Position numbers and translations under genes: made by a program. This document shows positions 16,963 through 24,468 of a stretch of 64,000 nucleotides of DNA, in pieces. The stretch spans positions 44,604-108,603 of the forward strand of contig NZ_JMME01000014.1 in the NCBI RefSeq assembly GCF_000686945.1, in the 5' to 3' direction. Under the pieces are notes generated by a model that did not search any database, was not told the DNA's origin, and worked only from the letters and a program-made list of their open reading frames with translations. Position 1 is the stretch's first letter; the number at the start of each line of letters is the position of its first letter. The stretch is from Selenomonas sp. AE3005 (GTDB taxonomy: Bacteria > Bacillota > Negativicutes > Selenomonadales > Selenomonadaceae).

Positions 16963-18193
16963 ATGTGGCAAAATAGTCATCAATTGTCTGAGCGCGGCGG
17001 ATGAGTTCAATGGAGCCGTCCTCCCGGAGCAGGAGCTCAGCACACCAGAGCTTGCCGTTGTAGTTAAAGCCCATGGCGCTGCCGTGAGCGCCGGTGTCGT
17101 GAATGATGACAATATCGCCCACATTGATTTCCGGCAGTTTTCTGTCGATGGCAAATTTATCGTTGTTCTCGCAGAGAGAGCCGGTGACATCGTACACATG
17201 GTCAAGCGGGGCGTTTTCCTTGCCGGCAACCGTAATGTGGTGGTAAGAACCATAGAGGGCCGGGCGCATCAGATTGGCCATGCAGGAATCAAGACCGATA
17301 TAGTCCTTGTAGGTGTGCTTTTCGTGGAGTACTGTGGACACCAGCCAGCCGGCAGGGCCGGTCATGGCGCGGCCGCTTTCTGTCATAATGGCCGTCTTGT
17401 CGAGGCCGTGGGGTACCATCATTTCCTGATAGAGATGGTGAATGCCTTCACCGATTTCCTGCAGGTTCAGCGGTTCTTCCTCCGGCAGATAGGGAATGCC
17501 AAAGCCGCCGCCAAGGTTGACGAATTCCACGGTGATATCCAGTTTTTCCTTGAGTTCCACGGCCAGTTCAAACATCAGACGTGCCGTGAGCAGGAAGGCC
17601 TCGGTGCGGCGTTCATTGGAGGCCACCATGGTGTGCAGGCCAAAGCGTTTCACGCCCTTTTCCTTGGCGCGGCGGTAACCTTCGAGCATCTGGTCGTGCG
17701 TGAGGCCGTATTTGGCCTCGGTGGGTTTGCCGATGATATCATTGCCCTCTACGGCGTCGCCGGGATTGTAACGGAAACATAATACCTGTGGCAGGCCGGC
17801 GTGTTTTTCCAGGTAATCAAGATGGGTGATGTCATCAAGGTTGATGATAGCGCCCAGTTCCACAGCTTTTTGAAATTCATCAGCCGGGGTATCGTTGGAG
17901 GTCAGCAGGATTTCTTCGCCTTTGAGGCCGGCAGCCTCAGAGATGAGCAGCTCTGCCAGGCTGCTGCAATCTGTACCGGCACCTTCCTCATGCAGAATCT
18001 GCACAATCCGGGGATTGGGCAGGGCTTTGACGGCAAACTGCTCATAAAAAGCCGGTGCCCAGGCAAAGGCAGCCTTTAAGGCGCGGATATTCTGACGGAT
18101 AGCTTTTTCTTCATATATATGAAAGGGTGTGGGATACTTTTTGATTATTTCTTGTAGTTTGTCAATGGACAAAGGGAAATATTTTTTACTCAT
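16937..18193 (-). CDS. lysA: Diaminopimelate decarboxylase
   Basis: The 418-residue fold-III PLP enzyme has FAVKALPNP (Lys56 binds PLP), GTDCSSLAEL, the glycine loop GGGFGIPY that holds the phosphate, and DVTGSLCENND near the C-terminus with the active-site Cys of the partner subunit. It converts meso-DAP to lysine, the last step of lysine synthesis, and competes with MurE for the same DAP. It is a lone gene. Ornithine/lysine or carboxynorspermidine decarboxylase are alternatives because those share the fold; the length and CENND motif favour LysA. I found no lysine riboswitch in front. A TTGACA-N17-TATAAT promoter lies just upstream. Confidence 0.82.
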   Translation of the reverse strand: MSKKYFPLSIDKLQEIIKKYPTPFHIYEEKAIRQNIRALKAAFAWAPAFYEQFAVKALPNPRIVQILHEEGAGTDCSSLAELLISEAAGLKGEEILLTSNDTPADEFQKAVELGAIINLDDITHLDYLEKHAGLPQVLCFRYNPGDAVEGNDIIGKPTEAKYGLTHDQMLEGYRRAKEKGVKRFGLHTMVASNERRTEAFLLTARLMFELAVELKEKLDITVEFVNLGGGFGIPYLPEEEPLNLQEIGEGIHHLYQEMMVPHGLDKTAIMTESGRAMTGPAGWLVSTVLHEKHTYKDYIGLDSCMANLMRPALYGSYHHITVAGKENAPLDHVYDVTGSLCENNDKFAIDRKLPEINVGDIVIIHDTGAHGSAMGFNYNGKLWCAELLLREDGSIELIRRAQTIDDYFATLKYPGSLL

Positions 18194-18246
18194 TGCTTTC
18201 CTCCCGTGTGTAAAGAGAATGATTATTAGGTGTAAATTTGTAAATA

Positions 18247-18275
18247 ATTATAACAGGAGGGCATACTATTGTCAA
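18247..18275 (-). promoter_or_regulatory. Promoter of lysA
   Basis: On the minus strand TTGACA (18275-18270), a 17-base spacer and TATAAT (18252-18247) form a consensus promoter about 54 bases before the lysA start. Its -35 overlaps the upstream end of the divergent promoter. Confidence 0.85.
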
Positions 18276-18299
18276 TTGATATATGCATGATGTTATAAT
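18269..18299 (+). promoter_or_regulatory. Promoter of the large structured RNA
   Basis: TATAAT (18294-18299) has an extended -10 (TGTTATAAT) with TTGTCA 19 bases upstream. A start near 18306 puts the basal stem of the predicted RNA at the extreme 5' end. Confidence 0.7.
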
Positions 18300-18305
18300 G
18301 AGGGA

Positions 18306-18921
18306 GAACTTCTTTAAATTGCAGTTTGACGGTTAATGCCTGCTTTATTTTATTTGTTACAGCTCAGTGGGGTGGAGGTGGTAATACTTTTCGCTGTTTC
18401 ACTAAATGTCCCACCAGCAAACGACTGGGCTTTTTAGCGACTTTGCGCCGGGCAGGCCAGCGGCGCGATTATTCATCATAGTATCCAGGGACTGTTGTTT
18501 GTGGGCCAGTCCTCACTACGTTCGGACGGTCGTTCCACTGCGAAAAGCATCACCACCTCCACCCTAAGCGTCGTCCGTTTAAAAGGATTCTTTCGCAATG
18601 ACATGGAACAAGAACATCGATGTTCTTGTAACGGGAGCAACGGATTCGTGGCAATTGTACAGGCCTTGCCGGGGGCGAACGGGGTAGTGATTTTTATGCG
18701 GGGAGCGACTGCCTGAGCGCAGCGAAGGCCGGCACACTGTAGTACGCAGCTAAGCAACTACGCTGAAAGGAGCGCCGTTGGCCTGCCCGGCGCAGGTAAC
18801 TGGACAGCGCTATTTAACGAGGTGTGTCGTTTAGCGGAGGCAGAAAAATTACTACCCCGTGAACCCCATGCACGCATGAACGGGTTACTTTTAAGAACGT
18901 ATTGACCTAAAAACTGCAATT
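18306..18921 (+). ncRNA. Candidate large structured non-coding RNA (about 600 nt)
   Basis: No gene fits in the gap 18194-19050, yet it is packed with long complementary segments. A basal stem pairs 18317-18327 with 18911-18921 (11 bp) and continues as 18331-18336 with 18903-18908. Helix A pairs 18370-18394 with 18540-18564 (25 positions, two A-C mismatches). Helix B pairs 18679-18699 with 18840-18860 (21 positions, one G-U, one mismatch). Hairpins at 18445-18466 and 18772-18793 have matching stems and complementary loops. A 22-base palindrome lies at 18608-18629, and smaller hairpins at 18489-18512 and 18808-18836. It has its own promoter. Size and complexity recall OLE, ROOL and GOLLD RNAs, but I cannot assign it. 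RNase P RNA, tmRNA and group II intron signatures were not found. Confidence 0.75.
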
Positions 18922-18950
18922 CATCGCAGCCTCCTAAGCATAGGTGATAA

Positions 18951-19005
18951 GGAAATAACTTAAGTCGGTGGTTTGCAGCTTATGGCTTGACTTATGGAGT
19001 TTTCC
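18951..19005 (+). other. Segmented hairpin after the large RNA
   Basis: 18951-18966 pairs with 18989-19005 in three blocks (4, 4 and 6 bp). No T-run follows, so it may be a 3' end structure or a weak terminator ahead of the permease gene. Confidence 0.4.
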
Positions 19006-19050
19006 TAGTAAACTTACAAGTATATTTTCCGTTGATAAGGTGTGCTAATT

Positions 19051-19935
19051 ATGAATGAACGTAAAAAAGGCCTGGCTATGGTTTGCCTGGGGGCGGCTAT
19101 GTGGGGCGGCAGTGGTGTGGCCGGACAGTATTTGCTGCAGGACTGCGGCTTTTCGACGGCCTGGCTGGTGGTGTCACGTATGCTGCTGGCCGGGGTAATC
19201 CTGCTGCTTATAGATGTTTGGCAATATAAGGAAAGCGTTCTGCGTATCTGGCAGGATAAAAAAGATGCGTGGGACCTGCTGTTGTTTGCTATTATGGGGC
19301 TTTTGGCGGTGCAGTATACATATTTTGCCTGTATAAAATATGGCAATGCGGCGGCTGCTACGGTGCTGCAGTATTTGATGCCGATAATCATCGTGGGGTA
19401 CACGGCTGCTGTCAGCCGTAAACTGCCGCAATATCGCGAACTTATCTGCGTGGCCATGGCTATCGGCGGCACGTTTTTACTGGTCACCCATGGCAGCCTG
19501 CATGAGTTGTCTATCCCCTGCAATGCCTTGCTGTGGGGACTGGCCTCGGCCGTGGCGGCAGCCTATTATACAATGAAACCGAAAAGACTGATACGCAAAT
19601 GGCGGCCAACGCTGATTATCGGCTGGGGCATGCTGGTGGGCGGTTTGTTTTTGCTGCCGGTTTGTCCGCCGTGGCAGTTTACCGGGGAGTGGACTCTGTT
19701 GTCGGGGCTGATTTATGCTTATATCATTATCTTTGGTACGGTGGCAGCCTTTGGCTTTTATCTGGGCAGCATCAAATATATTCAGCCGGCTGAGGCCTCA
19801 ATTCTCGGCTCGGTGGAACCTTTAGCAGCGATTCTGCTGTCGATAATCTTCCTCAGTGTCAGTTTTGGGCTTATGGAACTGCTGGGAACGGCGCTGATTA
19901 TCGGTACGGTATTCTTATTGGCAAAAAATAAATAA
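19051..19935 (+). CDS. EamA/DMT-family permease
   Basis: The 294-residue membrane protein has ten predicted helices in two EamA repeats (about 5-140 and 150-294), the normal size of the drug/metabolite transporter superfamily. The motif AAMWGGSGVAGQYLL near the start and PAEASILGSVEPLAA in helix 9 are typical. It sits in the inner membrane; the substrate (amino acids, metabolites or drugs) is unknown. GTG 19042 lies only 1 base after AAGG, so ATG 19051 is preferred. It is downstream of the large RNA and ends at a long hairpin. Known OLE-associated membrane proteins are shorter and differ. Confidence 0.88.
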   Translation: MNERKKGLAMVCLGAAMWGGSGVAGQYLLQDCGFSTAWLVVSRMLLAGVILLLIDVWQYKESVLRIWQDKKDAWDLLLFAIMGLLAVQYTYFACIKYGNAAAATVLQYLMPIIIVGYTAAVSRKLPQYRELICVAMAIGGTFLLVTHGSLHELSIPCNALLWGLASAVAAAYYTMKPKRLIRKWRPTLIIGWGMLVGGLFLLPVCPPWQFTGEWTLLSGLIYAYIIIFGTVAAFGFYLGSIKYIQPAEASILGSVEPLAAILLSIIFLSVSFGLMELLGTALIIGTVFLLAKNK

Positions 19936-19953
19936 TATGTGCTGTTGACAGTC

Positions 19954-20035
19954 AACAGGTCGTGGAGCTTATTCCTGCGTTAATGCGCGAGGCGCTTAAA
20001 ACGCTTATGGATAAGTTCACACGGCCTGTTATTTT
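19954..20035 (+). terminator. Long segmented hairpin terminator
   Basis: 19954-19988 pairs with 19992-20030 through about 30 pairs broken by small bulges, then ATTTTATT. It is one of several long interrupted hairpins after genes in this window. Confidence 0.65.
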
Positions 20036-20063
20036 ATTGTGTTTATTTTTTTTGATGTAAGTG

Positions 20064-20121
20064 TTGACATTACAACGAAAGTCTGTTAATCTATCATTGT
20101 AAACGAAATGGTTACAACGAA
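20064..20121 (+). promoter_or_regulatory. Promoter and repeat sites before the cupin gene
   Basis: TTGACA (20064-20069), a 17-base spacer and TAATCT (20087-20092) form the promoter. TTACAACGAA occurs at 20070-20079 inside the spacer and again at 20112-20121 downstream, with an inverted TTGTAA between. The neighbouring Rrf2 protein may bind them (inference). Confidence 0.6.
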
Positions 20122-20179
20122 CAGCCTAAATGTGCTGGGCGTTAAGGTAAAAGTGTTTTATTATTTGGAGGAGAGCAAA

Positions 20180-20536
20180 ATGGCAAATTTCAACAAAGTT
20201 AGTGTGGCAAATGAGGCAAGAACGGAACTGCATGACAAACTGCAGCTGACCGGGGCTGAGGTCAGTGTCAATAATCTGCCGGCAGGGGCCAGCGTTCCCT
20301 TTGTGCATTATCACAAGAAGAATGAGGAAATCTATTTCATCACGGCTGGCCAGGGCAAGGCTGTGATTGATGGTGAAACTGTGGAACTGAGCGCTGGTGA
20401 CTGGCTGCGGATTTCGCCGGCAGCACGCCGTCAGTTCTTTGCCGCTGCGCAGGAAGGTATCAGCTATATCTGCATACAGGTAAGGGCAAATTCGCTGGAG
20501 GAATACACGGCTGACGATGCCGGCATCGAACAGTAA
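20180..20536 (+). CDS. Small cupin-domain protein
   Basis: The 118-residue protein has one cupin barrel. Motif 1 is FVHYHKKNEEIYFITAGQGKAVIDGE, with His, His and Glu for metal binding; motif 2 is weak (the usual His is replaced near ISPAARRQFFAA). The ORF extends upstream to 20108, but ATG 20180 with TTGGAGGAGAG is the clear start. Such proteins act as isomerases, dioxygenases or sugar-binding proteins; the reaction here is unknown. It lies next to a divergently unrelated but co-directional Rrf2 regulator and may be its target. Confidence 0.8.
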   Translation: MANFNKVSVANEARTELHDKLQLTGAEVSVNNLPAGASVPFVHYHKKNEEIYFITAGQGKAVIDGETVELSAGDWLRISPAARRQFFAAAQEGISYICIQVRANSLEEYTADDAGIEQ

Positions 20537-20543
20537 AACTTAA

Positions 20544-20590
20544 TTGACAAGTCAGGCTCATTGTAATACCATGTATCACAATGAGCCTGA
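20544..20590 (+). promoter_or_regulatory. Dyad overlapping the Rrf2 gene promoter
   Basis: Arms 20552-20564 and 20578-20590 match perfectly over 13 bp. TTGACA (20544-20549) and TACCAT (20567-20572), 17 bases apart, flank and overlap the left arm. It can be read as an autoregulatory operator or as a terminator of the cupin gene, although only a broken T stretch follows. Confidence 0.5.
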
Positions 20591-20623
20591 TTTGTTGGTT
20601 GTCCCTGTTGAAGGAGCGTGTTT

Positions 20624-21061
20624 ATGCAGTTTTCATTTCGTATGCCGGTGGCGGTGCAGATTTTGCTATGTCTGGCCAAGTTTGACGGCGTGTTCAAGCT
20701 GACCTCGAATTTTTTGGCCTCCAGTGTCAATGTCAATCCGGTGATTATCCGTAAGACGTTGGGGCAGCTGAAAGCTGCAGGTCTGGTGGAGGTGGCTGCC
20801 GGCGTGGGCGGCGCCAAACTATTGCGAACGCCGGGGGAAATAACCTTGCGCGAAGTCTTTCAGGCTGTGGAAGAAGATGAGGATTTATTTCACATTCAGG
20901 ACAATCCCAATCCGCAGTGCCCCGTAGGCCGCAATATTCAGCAGGTGCTGGGAAAGCGCCTGGCTTTGGTGAAAGACAATATGCTGGCGGATTTTGCGCA
21001 GATGACGCTGGCTGATTTACTGGCGGACATAGACAGTGCCGAACAGGAACATAATAAATAA
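20624..21061 (+). CDS. Rrf2-family transcriptional regulator
   Basis: The 145-residue protein has the Rrf2 winged helix (residues 1-80: VQILLCLAK, TSNFLASSVNVNPVIIRKTLGQLKAAGLVE, GVGGAKLLR). The three-Cys cluster of IscR/NsrR types is absent. Only Cys16 and one Cys in NPQCPVG are present, as in YwnA/HypR-like members, so a thiol or disulfide switch is more likely than an Fe-S cluster. GTG 20618 is too close to AAGGAG, so ATG 20624 is taken. It probably controls itself and the cupin. Confidence 0.85.
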   Translation: MQFSFRMPVAVQILLCLAKFDGVFKLTSNFLASSVNVNPVIIRKTLGQLKAAGLVEVAAGVGGAKLLRTPGEITLREVFQAVEEDEDLFHIQDNPNPQCPVGRNIQQVLGKRLALVKDNMLADFAQMTLADLLADIDSAEQEHNK

Positions 21062-21068
21062 GGACAAG

Positions 21069-21108
21069 AAAAAAGACCTGAGTATCCGCTGACGGAACTC
21101 AGGTCTTT
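21069..21108. terminator. Bidirectional terminator
   Basis: A perfect 12-bp stem (21072-21083 with 21097-21108). On the minus strand it is followed by T6, so it mainly serves the DUF1858 gene; it also closes the Rrf2 gene. Confidence 0.85.
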
Positions 21109-21120
21109 GGCGTTGGTGAA

Positions 21121-21324
21121 TTATGCCTCAGCACCTACAGCCTCGTTGAGGTTGCTGATGAGAGCGTCGATATCAATGCCATGAGCCATAGCACCCTGTT
21201 CGATGTTTTCGAAATGTGCGGCAGCACAGCCCAGGCAGCCCATGCCGGCGTTGACAAATACATCAACCGTATCCGGGTACTTCTGTACAACTTCGAGAAT
21301 GCTCATGTCCTTAGTGATAGCCAT
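21121..21324 (-). CDS. DUF1858 small redox-type protein
   Basis: The 67-residue protein has the DUF1858 pattern: SILEVVQKYP at the start, then GMGCLGCAAAHFENIEQGA with a CxxC pair (Cys30, Cys33). The family is linked to hybrid-cluster protein and anaerobic redox genes; a disulfide or metal role is suspected but unproven. The open frame runs upstream to 22023, but ATG 21324 with AGGAGG 9 bases away and a consensus promoter beyond it set the true start. It is a single-gene unit. Confidence 0.88.
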   Translation of the reverse strand: MAITKDMSILEVVQKYPDTVDVFVNAGMGCLGCAAAHFENIEQGAMAHGIDIDALISNLNEAVGAEA

Positions 21325-21391
21325 AGTATAAAATCCTCCTGTATAGACACACGTAAAAACAAATTTATTGTGGGAATTTCCCATCACAGGA

Positions 21392-21421
21392 ATTATAGCA
21401 TAGTTATCTGGTTGGTTACAA
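21392..21421 (-). promoter_or_regulatory. Promoter of the DUF1858 gene
   Basis: On the minus strand TTGTAA (21421-21416), an 18-base spacer and TATAAT (21397-21392). Confidence 0.75.
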
Positions 21422-21513
21422 GAAACAAATGTTACGGAAAAGAAAATTGTGGTTTTTTTTGCGGATTTGGAGTAAAATGGCAGTTGATTATGAATTGCGG
21501 AGGCAGAGTATAC

Positions 21514-22344
21514 ATGGAGTTGCGGCGAAAACGAATTTGGCGGTTTGTCCTGTTGGCACTTTTGTGCGTAACGCTGGTGGGAGGCTTGTGCCTTTGGCAG
21601 CAGCCTAAACCATTGCAGGCCACTATGGTATCGGACAGTGAAAATGGGGCCAAGGTGCTGGTACTGAACTATCATAAGATAGACCATACCTTTATTTCCC
21701 TGTCGGTAAGGCCGGAGGATTTTGATGCGCAGATGAAATATTTGCGCGACAACGGCTACCATACCATTACCCCGGATGAACTCTATGAGAGTCTGGCCGG
21801 CAATGGGGAGCTGCCGGAAAATCCGGTGCTCATTACCTTTGATGACGGTTATGAGGATAATTACACGAATGCCTATCCCATTCTCAAAAAATATGGCTTT
21901 AAGGCGACTATCTTTGTGGTGACCGGCTTTTTGGACAAGCACAAGAAGGGCTACCTCAGCTGGGATGAGGCCCGGGAAATGAATAAGAACGGTATCAATA
22001 TCGAATCCCACACGGTGAATCACCGTTCCATGACTGACCTGTCAGATGATGAGCTGCGTATGGAGCTGGTGGAGTCCAAGAAAAAAGCAGAGGCGGAACT
22101 CGGACATGAAGTCGGTTATATTGCTTACCCCACCGGTACCTACAACCTGCATATTGCCCAGATGGTGAAGGAGGCAGGCTACAAGGCGGCCTTTACCATT
22201 AAGTATGGCAATGTGGATAAGGCCAGCAACATTTACGCTTTGGAGCGCGTTCCCATTTTCCACACGGAAGAAACCAACAAGGAGTTTGTAGAACGGATAC
22301 GTTTTCAGCCGGTTTTTGAGAGCCTGGGCTGGATGAAAAACTGA
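21514..22344 (+). CDS. Polysaccharide deacetylase family protein (NodB domain)
   Basis: The 276-residue protein starts with a signal anchor (5-27) and carries a NodB domain. TFDDGYEDN holds the catalytic and metal Asp pair, SHTVNHRSM supplies the two metal His residues, and YPTGTYN is motif 3. It would remove acetyl groups from N-acetylated cell-wall or surface polysaccharide on the outer face of the inner membrane. The ORF opens earlier, but ATG 21514 follows GCGGAGGCAG. It is a lone gene ahead of the division cluster. Confidence 0.9.
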   Translation: MELRRKRIWRFVLLALLCVTLVGGLCLWQQPKPLQATMVSDSENGAKVLVLNYHKIDHTFISLSVRPEDFDAQMKYLRDNGYHTITPDELYESLAGNGELPENPVLITFDDGYEDNYTNAYPILKKYGFKATIFVVTGFLDKHKKGYLSWDEAREMNKNGINIESHTVNHRSMTDLSDDELRMELVESKKKAEAELGHEVGYIAYPTGTYNLHIAQMVKEAGYKAAFTIKYGNVDKASNIYALERVPIFHTEETNKEFVERIRFQPVFESLGWMKN

Positions 22345-22367
22345 AAAAAGGCTATGGGCCAATAGGC

Positions 22368-22431
22368 CGGGCTATCTTTACTGAGCTTAGACGCTGGGCG
22401 TCTGAACGCAGTAAAGACAGCCCGTTTTTTT
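22368..22431 (+). terminator. Long hairpin terminator
   Basis: 22368-22394 pairs with 22398-22424 with a few mismatches, then T7. Confidence 0.88.
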
Positions 22432-22490
22432 ATGGGCAAAGTCATTTTTTTCTACATATCTATAAGGAAGTCTTGCTATTGACCGGGTTT

Positions 22491-22550
22491 TGCTATAAAA
22501 TAAGAATTATGAAAGTGGGGAAAAGTGGTAGAAAGTGGTAAAAAGTGACG
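22491..22550 (+). promoter_or_regulatory. mraZ promoter with four MraZ boxes
   Basis: An extended -10 (TGCTATAAA, 22491-22499) is followed by GTGG/GTGA at 22515, 22525, 22535 and 22545, exactly 10 bases apart. Such tandem repeats are the known binding site of MraZ upstream of its own gene. Confidence 0.85.
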
Positions 22551-22568
22551 CAAAGGTGGTGAGGCAGG

Positions 22569-23006
22569 ATGTTTATGGGGGAATATACCCATTCGATTGA
22601 CGCCAAGGGGCGTATCATTCTGCCGGCCGATTTCCGTCAGGAATTGGGCGTTTCCTTTGTTATCACGAAGGGCCTGGATAAGTGTCTCTTTCTGTACGGT
22701 CAGCAGGCCTGGGAAGAGCTCGCGGCCAAACTCAGGGCTTTGCCGTTGGTGAAACCGGAGGCCCGTGCCATCGTCCGCTTTTTCTTCTCCGGGGCCAGAA
22801 CCCTGGAGTGCGACAAGCAGGGACGCTTTTTGATACCGGCGAACCTGCGCAATCATGCAGAAATTGTGCTGAAGGAAGATGTTATCCTCACAGGTGTGGA
22901 CAACCGCATTGAAGTGTGGAGCAAGGACAACTGGAATAGTTACAGCAGTGAAGTGGAACCTGATGTGACGTCCATTGCTGCATCTTTGGCAGAATTAGGG
23001 ATTTAA
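22569..23006 (+). CDS. mraZ: Transcriptional regulator MraZ
   Basis: The 145-residue protein has the two AbrB-like repeats of MraZ, each with a DxxGR core: SIDAKGRIILPADFR (9-23) and ECDKQGRFLIPANLR (about 80-94). The start MFMGEY is the family's usual N-terminus. MraZ forms a ring, binds the tandem GTGG boxes just upstream and controls the division and cell-wall cluster. It leads the operon with rsmH (24 bases on). Confidence 0.96.
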   Translation: MFMGEYTHSIDAKGRIILPADFRQELGVSFVITKGLDKCLFLYGQQAWEELAAKLRALPLVKPEARAIVRFFFSGARTLECDKQGRFLIPANLRNHAEIVLKEDVILTGVDNRIEVWSKDNWNSYSSEVEPDVTSIAASLAELGI

Positions 23007-23030
23007 CTTATTGAGGGGATTGTAGGAAAC

Positions 23031-23987
23031 ATGGAGTTTCATCATATCAGCGTTATGCTGGAGGAAACCGTTAAGGGCCTCGTAACAAATAAAGATGGCA
23101 TCTATGTAGACTGCACCCTGGGCGGCGCGGGACATTCCAGCCGGATAGCCTCCCTGCTGACAGAAAAAGGCAGGCTTATCGGCATAGACCAGGACCCGGC
23201 GGCCATTGCGGCGGCTGAGGAACGGTTAAAGGATTTTCCGTGCAAGGTGGATATAGTCCACAGTAATTTTTCCCGCTTGGGAGAGATTCTTGAGGAACAG
23301 GGGGCCACGTCCGTGGATGGTGTGGTATTTGACTTAGGAGTTTCTTCCCATCAAATCGATACGGCAGAACGGGGGTTTTCCTATATACAGGACGCACCCC
23401 TGGATATGCGCATGAATCCTGAGGCTGACTTTAGCGCCTATGATGTGGTCAATGGCTATGAAGAGACGGAACTGAACCGCATTTTTAAGGAATACGGCGA
23501 GGAACGTTGGAGCAAGCGTATTGCCCAGTTTATCGTTCAGGCTCGGGAAAAGGCACCGATTGAGACCACCGGACAGCTGGTGGATATCATCTGTAAGGCT
23601 GTACCCAAGGCAGTGCGTCAGGCTGCCGGGGGACACCCTGCCAAACGGGTTTTTCAAGCTATCCGCATAGAGGTAAATGATGAATTGGGGATTTTAGCCA
23701 ATACCTTTAGAACGGCTGTAGCGCATCTGAAACCGGGCGGCCGGATTGCGATAATCACTTTCCATTCGTTGGAGGACCGCATTGCCAAGACGGTCTTGAA
23801 GGAAATGTCCCGGGGCTGCATTTGCCCGCCGGAATTGCCGGTGTGCATGTGCAATCATAAGCCGGAGATTAAGATTATCGGCAAGCCGATTCAGGCCAGT
23901 GTGGCGGAATTGGAACATAATTCCCGTTCTAAAAGTGCTAAACTGCGTATCGGGGAAAAGCTGGCAAATAGTGAGGGGGGGAACTGA
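23031..23987 (+). CDS. rsmH: 16S rRNA (cytosine-1402-N4)-methyltransferase
   Basis: The 318-residue protein is the standard RsmH (MraW) length. It begins FHHISVMLEE, has the SAM-binding DCTLGGAGHS and IGIDQDPAAI motifs, and FDLGVSSHQID, LDMRMNP and HPAKRVFQAIRI are family hallmarks. It methylates C1402 in the ribosomal P site. It follows mraZ directly and ends 2 bases before ftsL. Confidence 0.97.
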   Translation: MEFHHISVMLEETVKGLVTNKDGIYVDCTLGGAGHSSRIASLLTEKGRLIGIDQDPAAIAAAEERLKDFPCKVDIVHSNFSRLGEILEEQGATSVDGVVFDLGVSSHQIDTAERGFSYIQDAPLDMRMNPEADFSAYDVVNGYEETELNRIFKEYGEERWSKRIAQFIVQAREKAPIETTGQLVDIICKAVPKAVRQAAGGHPAKRVFQAIRIEVNDELGILANTFRTAVAHLKPGGRIAIITFHSLEDRIAKTVLKEMSRGCICPPELPVCMCNHKPEIKIIGKPIQASVAELEHNSRSKSAKLRIGEKLANSEGGN

Positions 23988-23989
23988 CA

Positions 23990-24382
23990 ATGCTGGCAAG
24001 ACAGGAAAGTTATTACGAGGAAGAATACCAGGAGCAGCCGCGTCATATATATGATGAGGTTGAGATTAAGGAGCTGAGAAAATCAGCCAAGGAACCGCTT
24101 TATAAGACGGTTTTGGATACCACGACCAGGTCACATTGCCAGTTGTTATTTCTTACCATGGCAGTACTCGGTTTGCTGGTCACGGTAGGCAGCGGCGTAA
24201 GCGCCAGCCGTGGTTATGAACTGATTGCCGTACAGCAGCAGGTGGAGCAGAAGGAACAGGAAAATGAACGCCTGCGCATTGAAATTGCCAAACTGAAATC
24301 TCCGGAACGCATTAAAGCTATTGCGCAGGACCAGTTGGGCATGAGCATACCTAAACATACATATTTCAGCACTGATAAATAA
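23990..24382 (+). CDS. ftsL: Cell-division protein FtsL
   Basis: The 130-residue bitopic protein has a cytoplasmic N-terminus rich in Glu and Tyr (1-50), one membrane helix (about 53-72) and a periplasmic coiled coil (VQQQVEQKEQENERLRIEIAKL) ending in LKSPERIKAIAQDQLGM, the FtsL/DivIC-type ending. It works with FtsQ and FtsB in the divisome. Assignment rests on position and architecture because FtsL sequences diverge. A strong terminator follows, where ftsI/PBP genes usually sit. Confidence 0.8.
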   Translation: MLARQESYYEEEYQEQPRHIYDEVEIKELRKSAKEPLYKTVLDTTTRSHCQLLFLTMAVLGLLVTVGSGVSASRGYELIAVQQQVEQKEQENERLRIEIAKLKSPERIKAIAQDQLGMSIPKHTYFSTDK

Positions 24383-24396
24383 TATTATGCAAGTAT

Positions 24397-24438
24397 AAAA
24401 ATTACAGGATTTTTCGGAGAAAAATCCTGTAATTTTTT
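24397..24438 (+). terminator. Strong terminator after ftsL
   Basis: A perfect 18-bp stem (24397-24414 with 24420-24437), 5-base loop, T6. It divides the mraZ-rsmH-ftsL unit from the mur genes. Confidence 0.92.
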
Positions 24439-24468
24439 GCCCGGAGAGGTTAAGCTGGCAGGCGGCGA

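Noticed and set aside
18194..18300. Lysine riboswitch in front of lysA
   Set aside because: The lysA leader is only about 50 bases and has no matching stems.
18476..18757. ORFs of 73 (+) and 93 (-) codons inside the large RNA region
   Set aside because: No ribosome sites, no family resemblance, and they cut across the predicted helices.
18306..18921. RNase P RNA, tmRNA or group II intron as identity of the large RNA
   Set aside because: The conserved GAGGAAAGTCC-type core, a tmRNA tag ORF and a domain V motif were each looked for and not found.
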